A stretch of 64,000 nt of DNA from Abelmoschus esculentus (GCA_035048815.1 JAUCBN010000038.1:12862001-12926000); one strand, 5' to 3'; shown: positions 33,061-44,239, numbered from the stretch's first letter. Numbers and translations: made by a program. The notes: generated by a model from the letters alone, not told the origin.

Positions 33061-34285
33061 GCGCTTCTCCGTCCGTGTAGTAGCTTGATCAAGCATCAAA
33101 ACTCAGTCAGATTGTGCGCCTTCGTCAGTGTAGCAGCATCAAAACTCATCAGATCGTGTCTCTTCGGCAGTGTTGCGGCTAGATCAGAACCTTCAGCAAT
33201 GGACTTCACTTCTCTGGCAGTGTTGTAAGTGGATCAAATATTGCTCTTCATCTCAACGGCAGTGTTGTAGATGGATCATGCTTCGTCAGTGTTGCAGTTT
33301 TAGAGTGACAGAACTCGTCATCAGATCTTGCTTCTTCGGCAGTGTTGCAAGCAGATCGAATGATTCTCATCTCAGCGACAGTGTTGTAGATGGAACGTAC
33401 CAATCATGCTTCGTCAGTGTTGCAGTCTTAGAGTGACAGAACTCGTCATCAGATCTTGCTTCTCCGGCAGTGTTGCAAGCAGATCGAATAATTCTCTTCA
33501 ACGGCAGTGTTGTAGATGGATCAAACAAATCATGCTTCGTCAGTGTTGCAGTTTTAGAGTGACAGAACTCGTTATCAGATCTCGCTTCTTCGGTAGTGTT
33601 GCAAGCAGATCGAATGATTCTCTTCAACAGCAGTGTTGTAGAGGGATCAAACAAATCATGTTTCGTCAGTGTTGCAGTTTTAGAGTGACAGAACTCGTTA
33701 TCAGATCTTGCTTCTTCGACAGTGTTGTAAGCAGATTAAATGTTTCTCATCTCAGCGGCAGTGTTGTAGATGGATCAAATAAATCATGCTTCATCAGTGT
33801 TGCAGTTTTAGAGTGACAAAACTCGTCATCAGATCTTACTTCTTCGACAGTGTTGTAAGTAGATCGAATGTTTCTCATCTCAGCGACAGTGTTGTAGATA
33901 GGACAGTCAAATCGTGCTTCGTCAGTGTTGCAGTTTTAGAGTAACAGAACTCGTTATCAGATCTCGCTTCTTCGGCAGTGTTACAAGTAGATCAAATAAT
34001 CCTCTTCTCAGCGGCAGTGTTGTAGATAGATCAATCAAATCATGCTTCGTCAATGTTGCAGTTTAAGAGGGACAGAACTCGTAGCCAGACCTCGCTTCTC
34101 CGGCAGTGTTGGAAGCGAATCAAATGTTGTTCTCCATCTCAACGTCAGTGTTATAGATGAACCCGATAGATCGTGCTTCGTCAGAACTCCTTGCCAGATC
34201 ATGCTTCCTCGACAATGAAGCTAGATCAGACATCAGTGCTCGCACCGGACCTCGCTTCTCCGGCAGTGTTGCAGCTAGGTCAAAT
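33060..34285 (+). repeat. Tandem repeat C, ~126 bp unit, about 8-9 copies with three-fold internal repeat
   Basis: Each unit contains three versions of a CAGTGTTG core: GCTTCGTCAGTGTTGCAG, CTTCTTCGGCAGTGTTGCAA and CAGCGGCAGTGTTGTAGATG. Successive GCTTCGTCAGTGTTGCAG blocks start near 33280, 33408, 33534, 33660, 33787, 33915 and 34044. The array thus grew by tripling of a ~40 bp unit and then amplification. Its long open frames on both strands are a by-product of the period being a multiple of three. Confidence 0.88.
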
Positions 34286-34570
34286 CTACTAGAAGTAGTA
34301 ATACCATCATTTCAGCTCAAGTTTTATGCCAACATCTCCAACGGATCGGCGATTTTGAAGATTTTATGGACAAGGGCGATGGAGTACATCAAGTCAAAGC
34401 TCCACGAGAAGAAGCGGTGGCCAAAAGAACCACAACCTTACCAACCACAACCTTATTAAGAAGAACCCTTACCTTACCAAAGAAGAATCCTGAAGCAAAA
34501 CCAGATGAAATGGGTTATTCCTTATCTTTGCTCTATTGTCGTTACACAACAATGAGCAAAGAGGGGCAGC

Positions 34571-36260
34571 TGTAATAACCCAATTAAAGCAAATCCATCT
34601 TTTATTATTATAACCCAGATACAAAACAACCACAGTCCAAGTCCAAAAAAAAAAACAGCCCAATACACAAATAAAACCCATTTAACCTTTGGCCCAGCAA
34701 TACAAAGCCCATGGATCAATTAAACCATAAAATGATAAACAAACCCTAGCCTCTTCCTAGCAACCAACAGCCGCCGCCGCTCCTCACTGTGCATACCAGT
34801 CACCTACGCGTGGCCGCCACGCGTGGCGGTTCGAACCACGCGTGGTGGTTACGCGCCCTTTCATTTGCTCGTCTGGTCGGCCACCGCCCTCCTCTGACCG
34901 GTTCTGCCCACCGCCTTCGTCACTTCAATCTACAAAAAGAAATAAAAATAATTAGATCTGAAATGTAGACTCAGAATAGGATAAAATCCCTATTTCTTTT
35001 CACTAAAATATGTATGCAAGATGGGTATAAAAACCCATTCGATCCATTGTAACAACCGGTTAAAACCGGCTACAAAAAAATCAATCAAGAATACCACATT
35101 TTCGAGTCAAAAAACAGTCAAGAAGCAAAGCAATATTCATACCATTCGAACAAAACAAGAAAAGAGAAAAAGAAGATAGATCGGAGTTTAAATCGAAGTG
35201 GAATAAGATAAAAAAAATTTGAGTTTCGAACACTTATCCTTAGATCTACGACGATCCGTGCCTCCCTTTGAAAAAGTAAGTTCAGATTTGGCTTTGGCTC
35301 TTCGAAACGCTTCGGAAAAGGGCCTTCTTTCCCATTGTGGCGACCGGCACGATGGCCGGCAATCGTGAGCCCCCGCGGCGGTGCTATTTCGACACCGGCA
35401 AGTGTAGAGGCTTGAGCTGCTCTCCTTTGCTCTGTATGGGGATTGTTAGAGAATAAGGGATACAAATGAATCCAAAAATGACAAAAGGGGCCTTATATCA
35501 CTAGTGAAATGATACCGTTTTAGTGTCGGTTCATCGGGCCCAAAACGGTGCCGTTTTAGGCTCCAGGACCCGGCTGCTGACCCGAAACCGAACCCGTGTT
35601 TAACCCGGTTTAGTGGTAAAATTACACAAGTGGTCCTCTGACTCTTAGCCGGTTCACAGTTCGGCAACCCAGTTTACTTCTGTTCCAATTTTGGTCACCG
35701 ATTTCAATCAATTTAACCCTTTTTTTTTATTTTTTCTTGTAATTTCAGTCCCTAATATTATTATTTCAATCCTCTAATATTTGGACTTTTGCAGATCAGC
35801 CCCTGGAAAGTCATAAATATTTATTATTTTCATACAATTATTATTATTATTATGATGATGATGATGATTGTTATTATGTTATTATTTTTATATAATTATT
35901 AGTATCATGATTTACCTTGTTATTATTTCTTATAATTATTATTTGTGTTATCATTTTTATATAATTATTATTATGATTATTATTATGTTCGTATTCTAAT
36001 AATAATTATTATTTAATATTACTAACCTTTTTTGCAGATTTTAACAGCGAATTAATATTTTCGGTCGTATGAAATATTATGTAACCGACAAGTGCCTATT
36101 TCGGGCGTTGTAGGGGTGCTCACCCTTCCCTACGCGTAAAGGACTCTCGGACTCACTCTGGTTCGCAGACACAATTTTTGGTGTTCTAATCGCACCGACA
36201 AAAAAAACGATCGGTGACGACTCCCCGAACGAAAACTCCGGACGAAAACCGGTGATTACA
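34571..36260 (+). repeat. 3' LTR of the 24970-36260 Tat element
   Basis: 1690 bp, longer than the 5' copy in part through a duplicated GAACGAAAAC/GGACGAAAAC segment near its end (36226-36250) and a variable ATT/ATG microsatellite (35836-35880). Followed by AACGT. Confidence 0.9.
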
Positions 36261-36557
36261 AACGTGCTCTGTAATCTGTACTGAGGTATTTTCAGCTCAT
36301 TTCTTACTCCTTGCTGAAGCGTGTTCTTTTCTATTCTTTCTGTTTTTCCAGATTCTTATTATTCGATTCTTTTAAAACAATTCAGTCTTTAATTTGGATT
36401 CTCTCCAGCACGATTTCCCCTCCTGCGGATAGCTTGTTAATGTGTATTTAAAGTTATTGCTCTTTTTTCTCCCCCAAAGCATGGTGCTGAGGGCGTTTCA
36501 ATGGTGGCCTATCCTGCGGGAGAAAACATTCGGTGGTGAATTCCAGTCTGGGTATTA
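36261..36557 (+). other. Presumed 5' leader of the PPR gene, proximal part
   Basis: T/C-rich, leader-like sequence running on in sense from 24969 if the Tat element is removed. An earlier ATG (36481) opens a 25-codon frame, starting MVLRAFQWWPILREKTFG, in another phase; it could be the old start separated from the PPR frame by a small indel. Confidence 0.45.
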
Positions 36558-38818
36558 ATGGGTATTTGTTCTTGTTCAAAATCATGTTTTGTTCAATGCG
36601 GTTTACTTCGACAAATTGTTGGTGGACACAAGAAAAGTCTTTTAAGGGTATACTATGCTTCGTCGTCTGCAGTGTTGTTGGAAGAGCATGACATTGAATG
36701 TTGTACTAAATTTGAAAGTGAGATTAGTGGAGTTGGGGAAGTTCGAGTTCCGGATACTAAGTCCAAATTTTGTGGAAACCCCAGGCTTTTTCCCATAGTT
36801 GTTAGGGTGTTTAAGTCGTTGAATAGGTTCGCTGCAAGGAAAATTATTTTCATAATGCTGTATAGATGTATGGATTTGATCATTCAATATACGCCTTTCG
36901 TATCATTGTGCATATATTTTCTATGACAGGGATGCAGATGGAAGCACATGCTTTGCTTAGAGATATTGTTTGCTATTACAAACTAGCTAAGAATGATATG
37001 TTTGAATTATTACCACATCTGTTAGATTTGCCCGAGCATGTCCATCTATCAGCCGACGTCTTCAATGTGCTCACGAAGGTGTTTGCATCATATTTGATGC
37101 TTGAGAATGGTGTAGACATTTTCATGCAGGCTAAAACAATTGGACTTGAACTACATATTATGTCGTGCAACTTCTTGCTCAAGTGTTTAGTCGAAACAAA
37201 CAGAGGAGCATTTGTGAGAAATTTGTTTGGAGAAATGAAGAACTCTGGGCCACCACCTAATGTTTACACCTATACGATTATGATGAACTTTTATTGCAAA
37301 GGATATCATGGGAGGAATATAAACATCGAACAAGCAACCCAACTTATGGTGGATATGGAGGGAGATGGGATAAACCCTTCTGTTGTAACATACAGTACAT
37401 ATATTTATGGGGTATGTAGTGTTGGTCATGTTGAATTTGCCCTAGATTTCATTCAGTTTTTGAGATCTAGAAACCAGCCTGTCAATAGTTTCTGTTATAG
37501 TGCTGTTATTTATGGGTTTTGCCAGAAAGGTGAACCATATGAAGCATCAAAGGTTTTGGAAGAAATGAAGAATTCTGGAGTATCACCAGATGCTCATAGC
37601 TATAGCATTTTGATTGATGGATTTTGTAAAAGAGGTGATTCTGTGAAAGGACTAAATTTGATTGAGGAGATGGTACATAATGGCTTGAAGCCTTCACTTG
37701 TTACTTATACGTCACTGTTTGATGGACTCTGTAAGAAAGGGCTGGCAGATGTTTCACTGAATTTGTTCCGTAATCTTGCTACTTCTGGATATGAATATGA
37801 CCTGGTTGCTTACAGTGTCTTGCTCAAGGGCTTTTGTCTTCAAGGTGATCTGGATTCTGCAATGGAACTTTTCAATGAGATGATCAACAATAGCTTAATT
37901 CCTACTGCCAACAGTTTCAATTGGCTGATTCATGTTTTTTGTAAGATGGGGCTCTTGGATAAAGCCTTAGAACTTTTCAACATCATGCTGCAAAGTGGTG
38001 TCTTACCTACTGTCTTCACTTTCATTGTAATTGTCGACCGGTATTGCAATGAAGGCCATACAGAGGAAGCTTTGAAACTTATAAATGAATGAGTTTGGCA
38101 TATTTCCTAACTCTTATACGTATAATGGAATTATTAAGAGGCTTTGCAAGCAAAACAGTGTCGACAAAGCTTGGGAACTTCTTCCACAAATGCTTAAAAT
38201 GGATACTCTTCATGATGCTCATTGTAACATCCTATTGGATGGAAGTCGAACTTTGAGAAGACCTTGATGTTGTACACTAGAATGTTAAAACTTGGGGTCA
38301 CACCTACTATTTTTACATATACAATTCTTATCAACATATTCTGCCAGAGGAGAAACATGTATGAAGCATGGAATTTGTTTAAGGACATGATAGAAAGGGG
38401 TTTGATTCCTGATACTATTTCTTATACGTCTGTTATAGCTGGATTTTGTAGAGTTAGGGATATGAGGAAGGCTTGGGCTTTATATAGAGAAATGGTGCAA
38501 AGGGGCTATTCTCCCAATGTTGTTACCTACACCTGTCTAATTGATGGATTTTGCAATGTACATCGTATGGATTTGGCCAACTTGTTGATTGATGAAATGA
38601 AAAAACAAGATATCAACCCTGATGTGGTGACTTATACTGCTCTAATTGCTGGGTACCAAAGACTTGGTGATACTAAAAGAGCACAGGAGTTGTTCACTGA
38701 AATGAAAAGGAACAGTATTTTGCCTGACAATGTTGCCTATACGACAATGGGGCTGGATACTGACATGGCTTCCTATGATTGGAAAAATGAGGAAATGATG
38801 AATGAAAAAAGGTAATTC
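36558..38818 (+). pseudogene. P-class pentatricopeptide repeat (PPR) protein gene, frameshifted
   Basis: About 14-16 canonical 35-residue PPR motifs are visible (e.g. YSILIDGFCKRGDSVKGLNL, VVTYTCLIDGFCNVHRMDLA), behind a start region rich in S, R and K and poor in acids until VLLEEHD, as in an organelle presequence. PPR proteins bind organellar RNA. Three frame changes break it. Near 36855 the first frame (36558-36926) passes to 36866-38092, with a TAG where a sense codon belongs (AVEMYG-like). Near 38085-38092 comes NE-stop, then NEFGIFPNSYTYN. Near 38250-38264 GSRTLRRP-stop gives way to LYTRMLKLGVTPT. The frame ends at TAA 38816-38818, just after a possible splice donor AAAAAG|GTAATTC. The motifs themselves are well preserved, so decay is recent or some indels could be sequence errors. 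Confidence 0.85.
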
Positions 38819-39473
38819 ACCTTCTTGTCGTATTCATATTATCTGAAAAGTTTTAATTTTAAAAAATTTCTTTGAATGAATGTAATGGATCTTAAATCTT
38901 ATATGTTAGTGTGATAGAATCGTCCTTTATTTTTAGTAATATTTGTTCAGGTTAAGTGCTTCGTAATGGTTCTGGCACGTGAAAGCCTTAGTGTAAGCTT
39001 TATTTATATGAATGGGTTTTGATTGATAGTTGATGTTCTAGGCAAATTTTATTAGTTGTGCATGACATTTTTGTATCTGCTATGCAGTCCGCAGCTTTCT
39101 TGCTAAATGCTGAAAAGGTCAGTATGAAATTGGCCTCATTCCCTGGGAGAGGTATGACTAAAACATCAATTTCTTAAATTTATTTCTAGTTATTTCATAT
39201 ACAACTAAGGCTTTTAACATCAGATGAAATTAAATGTTTTAGTTTGTGTTTTTGGAATATGTTATTCTGTTGAAAAAGTTTGGAGAATCATTTTTCTTGC
39301 TGGTTGATTTATTTACTTTTTGCTTATTTTTCTCTATGATTCTTAGCAAAAGTTTTTCGGAAGATGTTGGCAATCAAAACTCAGTAATGAGACCCTAAAT
39401 GATTGTTGTTTGTCAGTTTTTTATAGAACATACTAGCAATAGAATTCCTGTTGACACATCTTATATTATAGTT
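38819..39473. other. Spacer between PPR and CESA pseudogenes
   Basis: AT-rich, no clear coding block. It may hold PPR 3' UTR or introns. Nothing identifiable. Confidence 0.45.
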
Positions 39474-41760
39474 AAACTTGACGAATCTGGATGACACTTG
39501 ACGACCTGTTTATTGGTATGGGATGTGTCTTCAATGTGTTCGCTTTATGTGGATATGAACCTCCACTTAAGCCCAAGCATGGAAAACTGAGAAAAGCAGG
39601 GGCGGTGTCTACATCACTCTCTGCAGGTTATCAGAAGAAAAGTTCAAAATCTAGTAAAAAAGGATTAGCCAAGAAGAAATCTGGCAAGCCTGTTAATACT
39701 CCCGTGCTAGAATTCAGTATAAATGATATAGAGGAGGGTGCTAAACACTTTTGTTTTGAGTTCAGGGACGATGATTAGCTTCATGCCTGTTTTTGGCCTA
39801 ATGAGGAAAAGTCCCATCCATATCCTACATAGTCATTTGTGAAATTAGGTTCTGTGTTTAATGATGAGAAGTCGCTACTAGTGTCATAAATGAGCCTGGA
39901 CAAACGTTTTGGTCATTCTGGTAGCTTTTGTTGCCTCTACGCTTATGGCAAATGATGTCACTCCACCGTCTGCTACGCCAAAAGCACATAAGTAAGCAAT
40001 TAATGTTACCAGCTGTGGATACGAGGACAAAACCAATTGGTGAAGTGAGGTAAGTTCTTCCCTCCCTTTTCTTCACTGCACCTGAAATGTTCAAAATAGT
40101 GAGATTAATTCATGACTATTGAGTTTATGTTAGTAGCATACTGAATTATTTATAAATAATTGTTTTGGGGGTTTATAAGAAGAAAAGAATGAGTATAGTA
40201 TAATAACCAATATCTTGCATAGATGAATATGAGCTTGTATTTGGTGTAGGGGTGCTTAACGAGTTGAGCAGCTCTTGAGTTGTTTGAACTCGACTCGGTC
40301 AAAACTCGATCAATATTCAACTTGAATTAGTTCAACCCGAACTCGAACTTGACTCGGTACCTTAACAAGTTGAATCGAGCGAAGTCTAACTCGACTCGAT
40401 AAGTTTGCGAGCAGCTCGTTAATTTTATAAAATATTTTTTAATAATTACTTTAAAATAATTTCATTCAAAAAATAAATTTAAATAATAATTATTAATATA
40501 TGAATTGTTACTTTAATTTTAATATGCTAGTTTTGTGTATTTATGGAATGTTATTTTTGAATTTAGACTATAAAAATGTTTTATACACTCTTTTTGATAT
40601 TTTTTGTTAAATTTGTTAATTTAAGTTAATATTAAGCCTCATATGGTATTATTAAATTTTATTTTTAATTAAATATAAGGTAAGTATTTTAATGAGCTTA
40701 ATGAGCAACGAGTCGAGTTGAGTTGAGGAACAAAATATTTTAACGAGAACGAGTCAAGCACAACTTTAACTAGCTTAACGAGCAACAAGTCGAGTCGAAC
40801 AATAAAAAATTTTAACGAGCACGAGTCGAGCAATACCTAACTCACAATCGACTTGCTCGATAAACGCCCCTAGTTTGGTGCATTTTGGTGCTCCTATATC
40901 TATGATTATCTGTTAATTTGAAACTCAGTGTTGAATTATAGAAATAACTAACATGTATAGTGTTGTTTCTTGTCCCTTGAATGTATTTTTGTTTCATCTT
41001 GTTAAAAACTTTCCCCTTCATTTTGCCATAATGGAGTTAATTTGTCATGTTTTCTTTTGCCTGCAGATTGGCTGGATCTATGGTTCTATTACAGAAGATA
41101 TTCTTACAGGATTCAATATGCATGCCCATGGTTGGTAGTCAATTTTGTGCATGCCAAAACGACCAGCCTTTTAAGTGTCTAATTCTATCACCTTTCAGAT
41201 TGTCTGAACCAAATGTTTCGATAGGTCCTTGGTTCTGTGGAAATTCTTTTAAGTAGGCATCGCTATGGATATGGTTATGGTGGCAAGCTGAAGTTGGCTT
41301 GAACAGTTCACATATGTCAACACTACCATCTATCCAGATTCCAGTCACTGTATTCTTCTTCTCATGTATCGCGCATTGCCTTCTGTCGGTCTGCTCGATA
41401 ACAAGTCCATTATACTACAGGTTAGTCTCTTCTACATAATCCATGTTTCGTTTGCATGTATGCTCCTAGACTTATCAATTGGTTGGGTATTGACAGTAAC
41501 TTCACCGTTACATCGAAAGCATAAGATGAACACGTCGATGTTGCCGAACTTGACATCCTCAAACTTCTCATCCCACCAACCAGTCTCCTTATCATGCACT
41601 CGGTCAGGGTCGTTGCAGGAATCTCCTATGCCATCAACAGCGGTTATCAATCTTGGGGTCTATTCTTTGGTAAGTGGCTCCACCTTCCGGGAGATCATCC
41701 ATCTCTCCACTGTAGCATTTTGTACATTGTGCAATATATGTATCTTGTTTTATTAGGAGT
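39474..41760 (+). pseudogene. Cellulose synthase catalytic subunit pseudogene (CESA3-like), 3' half only
   Basis: Exon pieces: (1) 39474-40049 reads NLTNLDD, MGCVFNVFALCGYEPPLKPK, KKSSKSSKKGLAKKKSGKP and ND(I)EEG, then SLDKRFGHSGS, FVASTLMAND, PPSATP and CGYEDKTNW, with shifts. (2) 41067-41420, after a GT-AG intron, reads IGWIYGSITEDILTGFNMHA, CMPKRPAF, LNQMFR-stop, LGSVEILLSRH and YVNTTIYP. (3) about 41486-41760 reads GIDSNFTVTSKA, LLIPPTSLLI and VRVVAGISYAINSGYQSWG. These are successive parts of plant CESA from the class-specific region to near the C-terminus; the lysine/serine-rich piece recalls CESA3. The QxxRW motif is QMFR followed by TAG (41210-41224), so its tryptophan is a stop. About 70-80 residues between parts 2 and 3 are missing. 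Intron positions are kept, so it is a genomic, not a processed, relic. Confidence 0.9.
40247..40872. mobile_element. hAT-type MITE (626 bp) in the CESA pseudogene intron
   Basis: Starts TAGGGGTGCTTAACGAGTTG and ends with the inverse of TAGGGGCGTTTATCGAGCAA. It is flanked by ATTTGGTG (40239-40246) and GTTTGGTG (40873-40880), an 8-bp duplication with one mismatch, as expected for hAT. The arms are rich in ACGAGTCGAG-type words and the centre is AT-rich. No coding capacity. Confidence 0.82.
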
Positions 41761-41825
41761 GTAGAAGCCATTGGAGTCTGTCATTCTATAGGAGTGTAGA
41801 AGCCATTGGAGTCTGTCATTCTATT
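41757..41825 (+). repeat. 35-bp tandem duplication
   Basis: AGGAGTGTAGAAGCCATTGG with its following 15 bases occurs twice in a row without mismatch, at the 3' edge of the CESA pseudogene. Confidence 0.9.
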
Positions 41826-41973
41826 TCTAATCAAATGATGCGAACAATGCTTTAACATTTACCGGTAGAATTCCAGGTTTTTGGCTTTGTCTAACAATAG
41901 CGTCAAAAGAAGGAAAAAAACGGACAATACGTACAATTATACATACAGACAAACAGCTACTGTCTGCAATGTC

Positions 41974-42157
41974 CACGTGTTCACCCCACATTCATTGCAT
42001 GACGTGCATTTTATCAGTTATCTTATCGTTATCCATCTTGGTTTCCTGACAATATGGTTATCTTCCCCATTGCTCAAACACGTGCAGCGTTCTACTGGTG
42101 ACACATGCAACAGTTTTCTAGGAAACGCCCACGTGTAATCAATCATACAATATATAA
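41974..42157 (+). promoter_or_regulatory. Promoter with three G-boxes and a TATA box
   Basis: CACGTG cores are at 41974-41979, 42079-42084 and 42130-42135; the last, CCCACGTGTAA, is ABRE-like. TATATAA is at 42151-42157, about 125 bp before the ATG of the gene at 42280. In plants such boxes bind bZIP/bHLH factors and often confer ABA, light or stress response. The regulation is inferred from motifs alone. Confidence 0.6.
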
Positions 42158-42279
42158 ACATTTTCTTACATTATATATCATCACTATTGGTTTTAAGACA
42201 CATCTCGAGTTAGTTCTCTCCTGTTCACCAAGTTCATCAACTTCATTTCCTGTGAACTCGGAAACTTAACCTAATCTCG

Positions 42280-43092
42280 ATGGGCATCATTGGTGAAGAA
42301 CCAGTTCTGTCTAGACTGGATCGATTAGACAACATGGTATGATATTCTTTTTTCCATTTGTATGCATGCTGCCGTAGACTAATTAGTTATTTGGGAAATC
42401 TATGATTCCTTCAACGGTGGAAAGAAATCTTTGAAGTGTCGTTCGGTCTGAACGACCCTCTTAAAGGCATTCTCTGGTCGGAGATTCTCCTGGAACGTTT
42501 TGTGCTGTTTCATGTTTATGATTTATATAACGTTGATATGATATTGATGGTGGCAGCTACGTCAGTTGGAGGAAACGAGAGGGAGCCATAACAGTAACAG
42601 CCATTACAACAGGTCTCCCAGTCCAAGGAGCTCCGGTGCATCGACCCCATCTAGTGGGACGTTGACCAGCACATGCACGGACGGTCATCCATCGTCGGTC
42701 GACTTCTCGCCGACTTCCAAGACTCTCGAGAGGTACTGCCGTCCTTTGGAACATGTGATGATGGAGACCCAGGTCAAAGGAACACTCATTCAGCGGCTGG
42801 AACAGGCAGAGGACCGCCTACTAAAGGTGTATATTAATATTATATCTAATCATAACCCTGATTCCTGAAATACGAATTTCATCCTGACGATGGTGTTCTT
42901 GTTCTGAATCAGCTTTTTGTGCAGTTGGAGGAAGAAATAGAAGCGAAAAAGAGGAGACAAGTGAGTAATGTGGAGAAGAAGGGTGAGAAGAAAGGAATCA
43001 AGCAATTTGTGAAGCAATGCGTCACAGGGAAACACTCGCAACACAAGAGGGCTGAATGGAAAGTAGTGAAAGAAGGTTCAAAAATCAAATAA
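42280..43092 (+). CDS. Plant-specific protein of unknown function, three exons, 164 aa
   Basis: Exons 42280-42336 (19 codons), 42557-42826 (90) and 42925-43092 (56 with stop) have GT-AG borders and phase 0 throughout. The protein has an N-terminal leucine-rich amphipathic start (LSRLDRLDNMLRQLEE), a S/T/P-rich middle (SPSPRSSGASTPSSGTLTS, VDFSPTSKTLE), a conserved-looking block RPLEHVMMETQVKGTLIQRL, a helix EQAEDRLLK-LEEEIEAKKRR and a lysine-rich tail. I recall similar short proteins annotated as hypothetical in many dicots, usually with the METE-KGTLVERL block; function unknown. No signal peptide or membrane segment; nuclear or cytosolic location is likely. An alternative acceptor 12 bases upstream (CAG 42910-42912) would add LFVQ. 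No frame damage: likely a working gene. Confidence 0.82.
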
Positions 43093-43915
43093 ACGAAGCC
43101 ACTTACCTTGCTTTGATGTATAGTTTAGTAGTCTAATTATCTTTATCATGCACGAACTCCTTATGGTATTTTAACCCAAGTACCTACTAATATATTTATG
43201 TGTTTGTTATCTTTCGGAAGTGTGTATCTAATAGATTTAGTTCAACGTTGGAGGGTGTGATGCGAGTAATCTCGATAAGATCAAATGGGGCCCATAGGTG
43301 ATAAAGATGGGGAGGAGATTTCGGATGCCATCTGGCTATAAATCTTACCACACAATTCTTAGGGCCAAATCCATATGACAAGACATAAAAAGAAAGAAAA
43401 AAGATAAGAAGCACCGGCGGGGACAAGCACCTTAGAATTAGGAACCGGTGGAGTTGAAATTTAGAATTAGGGTATAAATATATTTAAATTATTTTAATTA
43501 AATTCATAAAATTTTGACTTAAATCAAGTATTTTTATCTTCGATTAAGTTATTTTCTCAGTCGTGTTATTCATTCATATTCTTTATACATTTTTGTTTCC
43601 GAACACTATGAGATGCAGTCTGTCATATTTATGTGTTTCTTAAGCTTGAAATTTGAGTTATTATAAAATAATTCGATTTATTTGAGTTAAATTATTATAT
43701 TTTATAATTTATAATTTATATTTTAAAATTAGATAAAAAAATTAATAATAAATTAAATATGATAAGTTAAATATAAAAATAAAAAAATAAATTAATAAAT
43801 AGCATAATATAAAAATATAAATAAAAATTATATAAAATAAAATAAATCTAAAATGTGATAAAATTGTTAAAAAATAAAATTAAAAGGTAAAAAAAAAGCT
43901 GAAAATAAGATTACA
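43093..43915. other. 3' flank and AT-rich spacer
   Basis: Holds the 3' UTR of the preceding gene (to about 43200), then increasingly AT-rich DNA. About 43640-44240 has words like GAGTTATTCGAG and CGAGTCAAAACAAG that recall the MITE at 62025-62596, but I found no clean ends. No genes. Confidence 0.45.
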
Positions 43916-44055
43916 GTTATTTTTAACAAGCTAGAGTGATTAAATATATGTTCTAAAATATAATCTTTATCATTTGACATTAATCGTTCAATTACTCTGC
44001 TGATATCGTTGGTGCTCAAATTTCTGATATCTAAAAACAATAATCATTCTTTTAA
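43916..44055 (-). repeat. Degenerate tRNA-derived SINE copy, minus orientation
   Basis: Shares CTCTGCTGATATCGTTGGTG and GTTCTAAAATATAATCTTT with the copies at 45045 and 46370. The box A end is lost. Weakest of the three. Confidence 0.45.
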
Positions 44056-44239
44056 TTAGTGTTTATAATTATTAATAATTCAAGCTATTCGAGTTATTTA
44101 ATTTTACAACTTAAATTTTATTTAAAAAATTTTCAAAACGTGTCAAATTTATAAAATTTTAAAATTTCAAAACGAGTCAAAACAAGTTAAGTTTTTCTTA
44201 TCTTGAATCAAACCGAAAAATTTAATTTTTCGAATCAAA

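Larger units (their letters stand above)
24970..36260 (+). mobile_element. Tat-lineage Ty3/gypsy LTR retrotransposon, 11.3 kb
   Basis: LTRs 24970-26638 and 34571-36260 start TGTAATAACCC and end GATTACA. Flanks AACAT (24965-24969) and AACGT (36261-36265) are a 4/5 target duplication. The tRNA-Arg primer site TGGCGACTCCGCTGGGGAC is at 26641-26659 and a purine tract AGCAAAGAGGGGCAGC precedes the 3' LTR. Inside, in order: gag-like ORF, broken RT, RNase H plus a second archaeal-type RNase H (the Tat signature), integrase remnants, then ~3 kb of tandem arrays. In the first ~120 bp the LTRs differ at about 3%, so this copy looks older than 8220-16277. Not autonomous: the RT active site is lost. Confidence 0.92.

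Noticed and set aside
33170..33816. Open frames of up to 136 codons in both strands
   Set aside because: They are translations of the ~126-bp tandem array, whose period is divisible by three; not genes.
33060..34285. Regularly spaced short repeats resembling a CRISPR array
   Set aside because: Units are contiguous, ~126 bp, diverged, and the 'spacers' are repeated too; the DNA is a plant retroelement 3' region.
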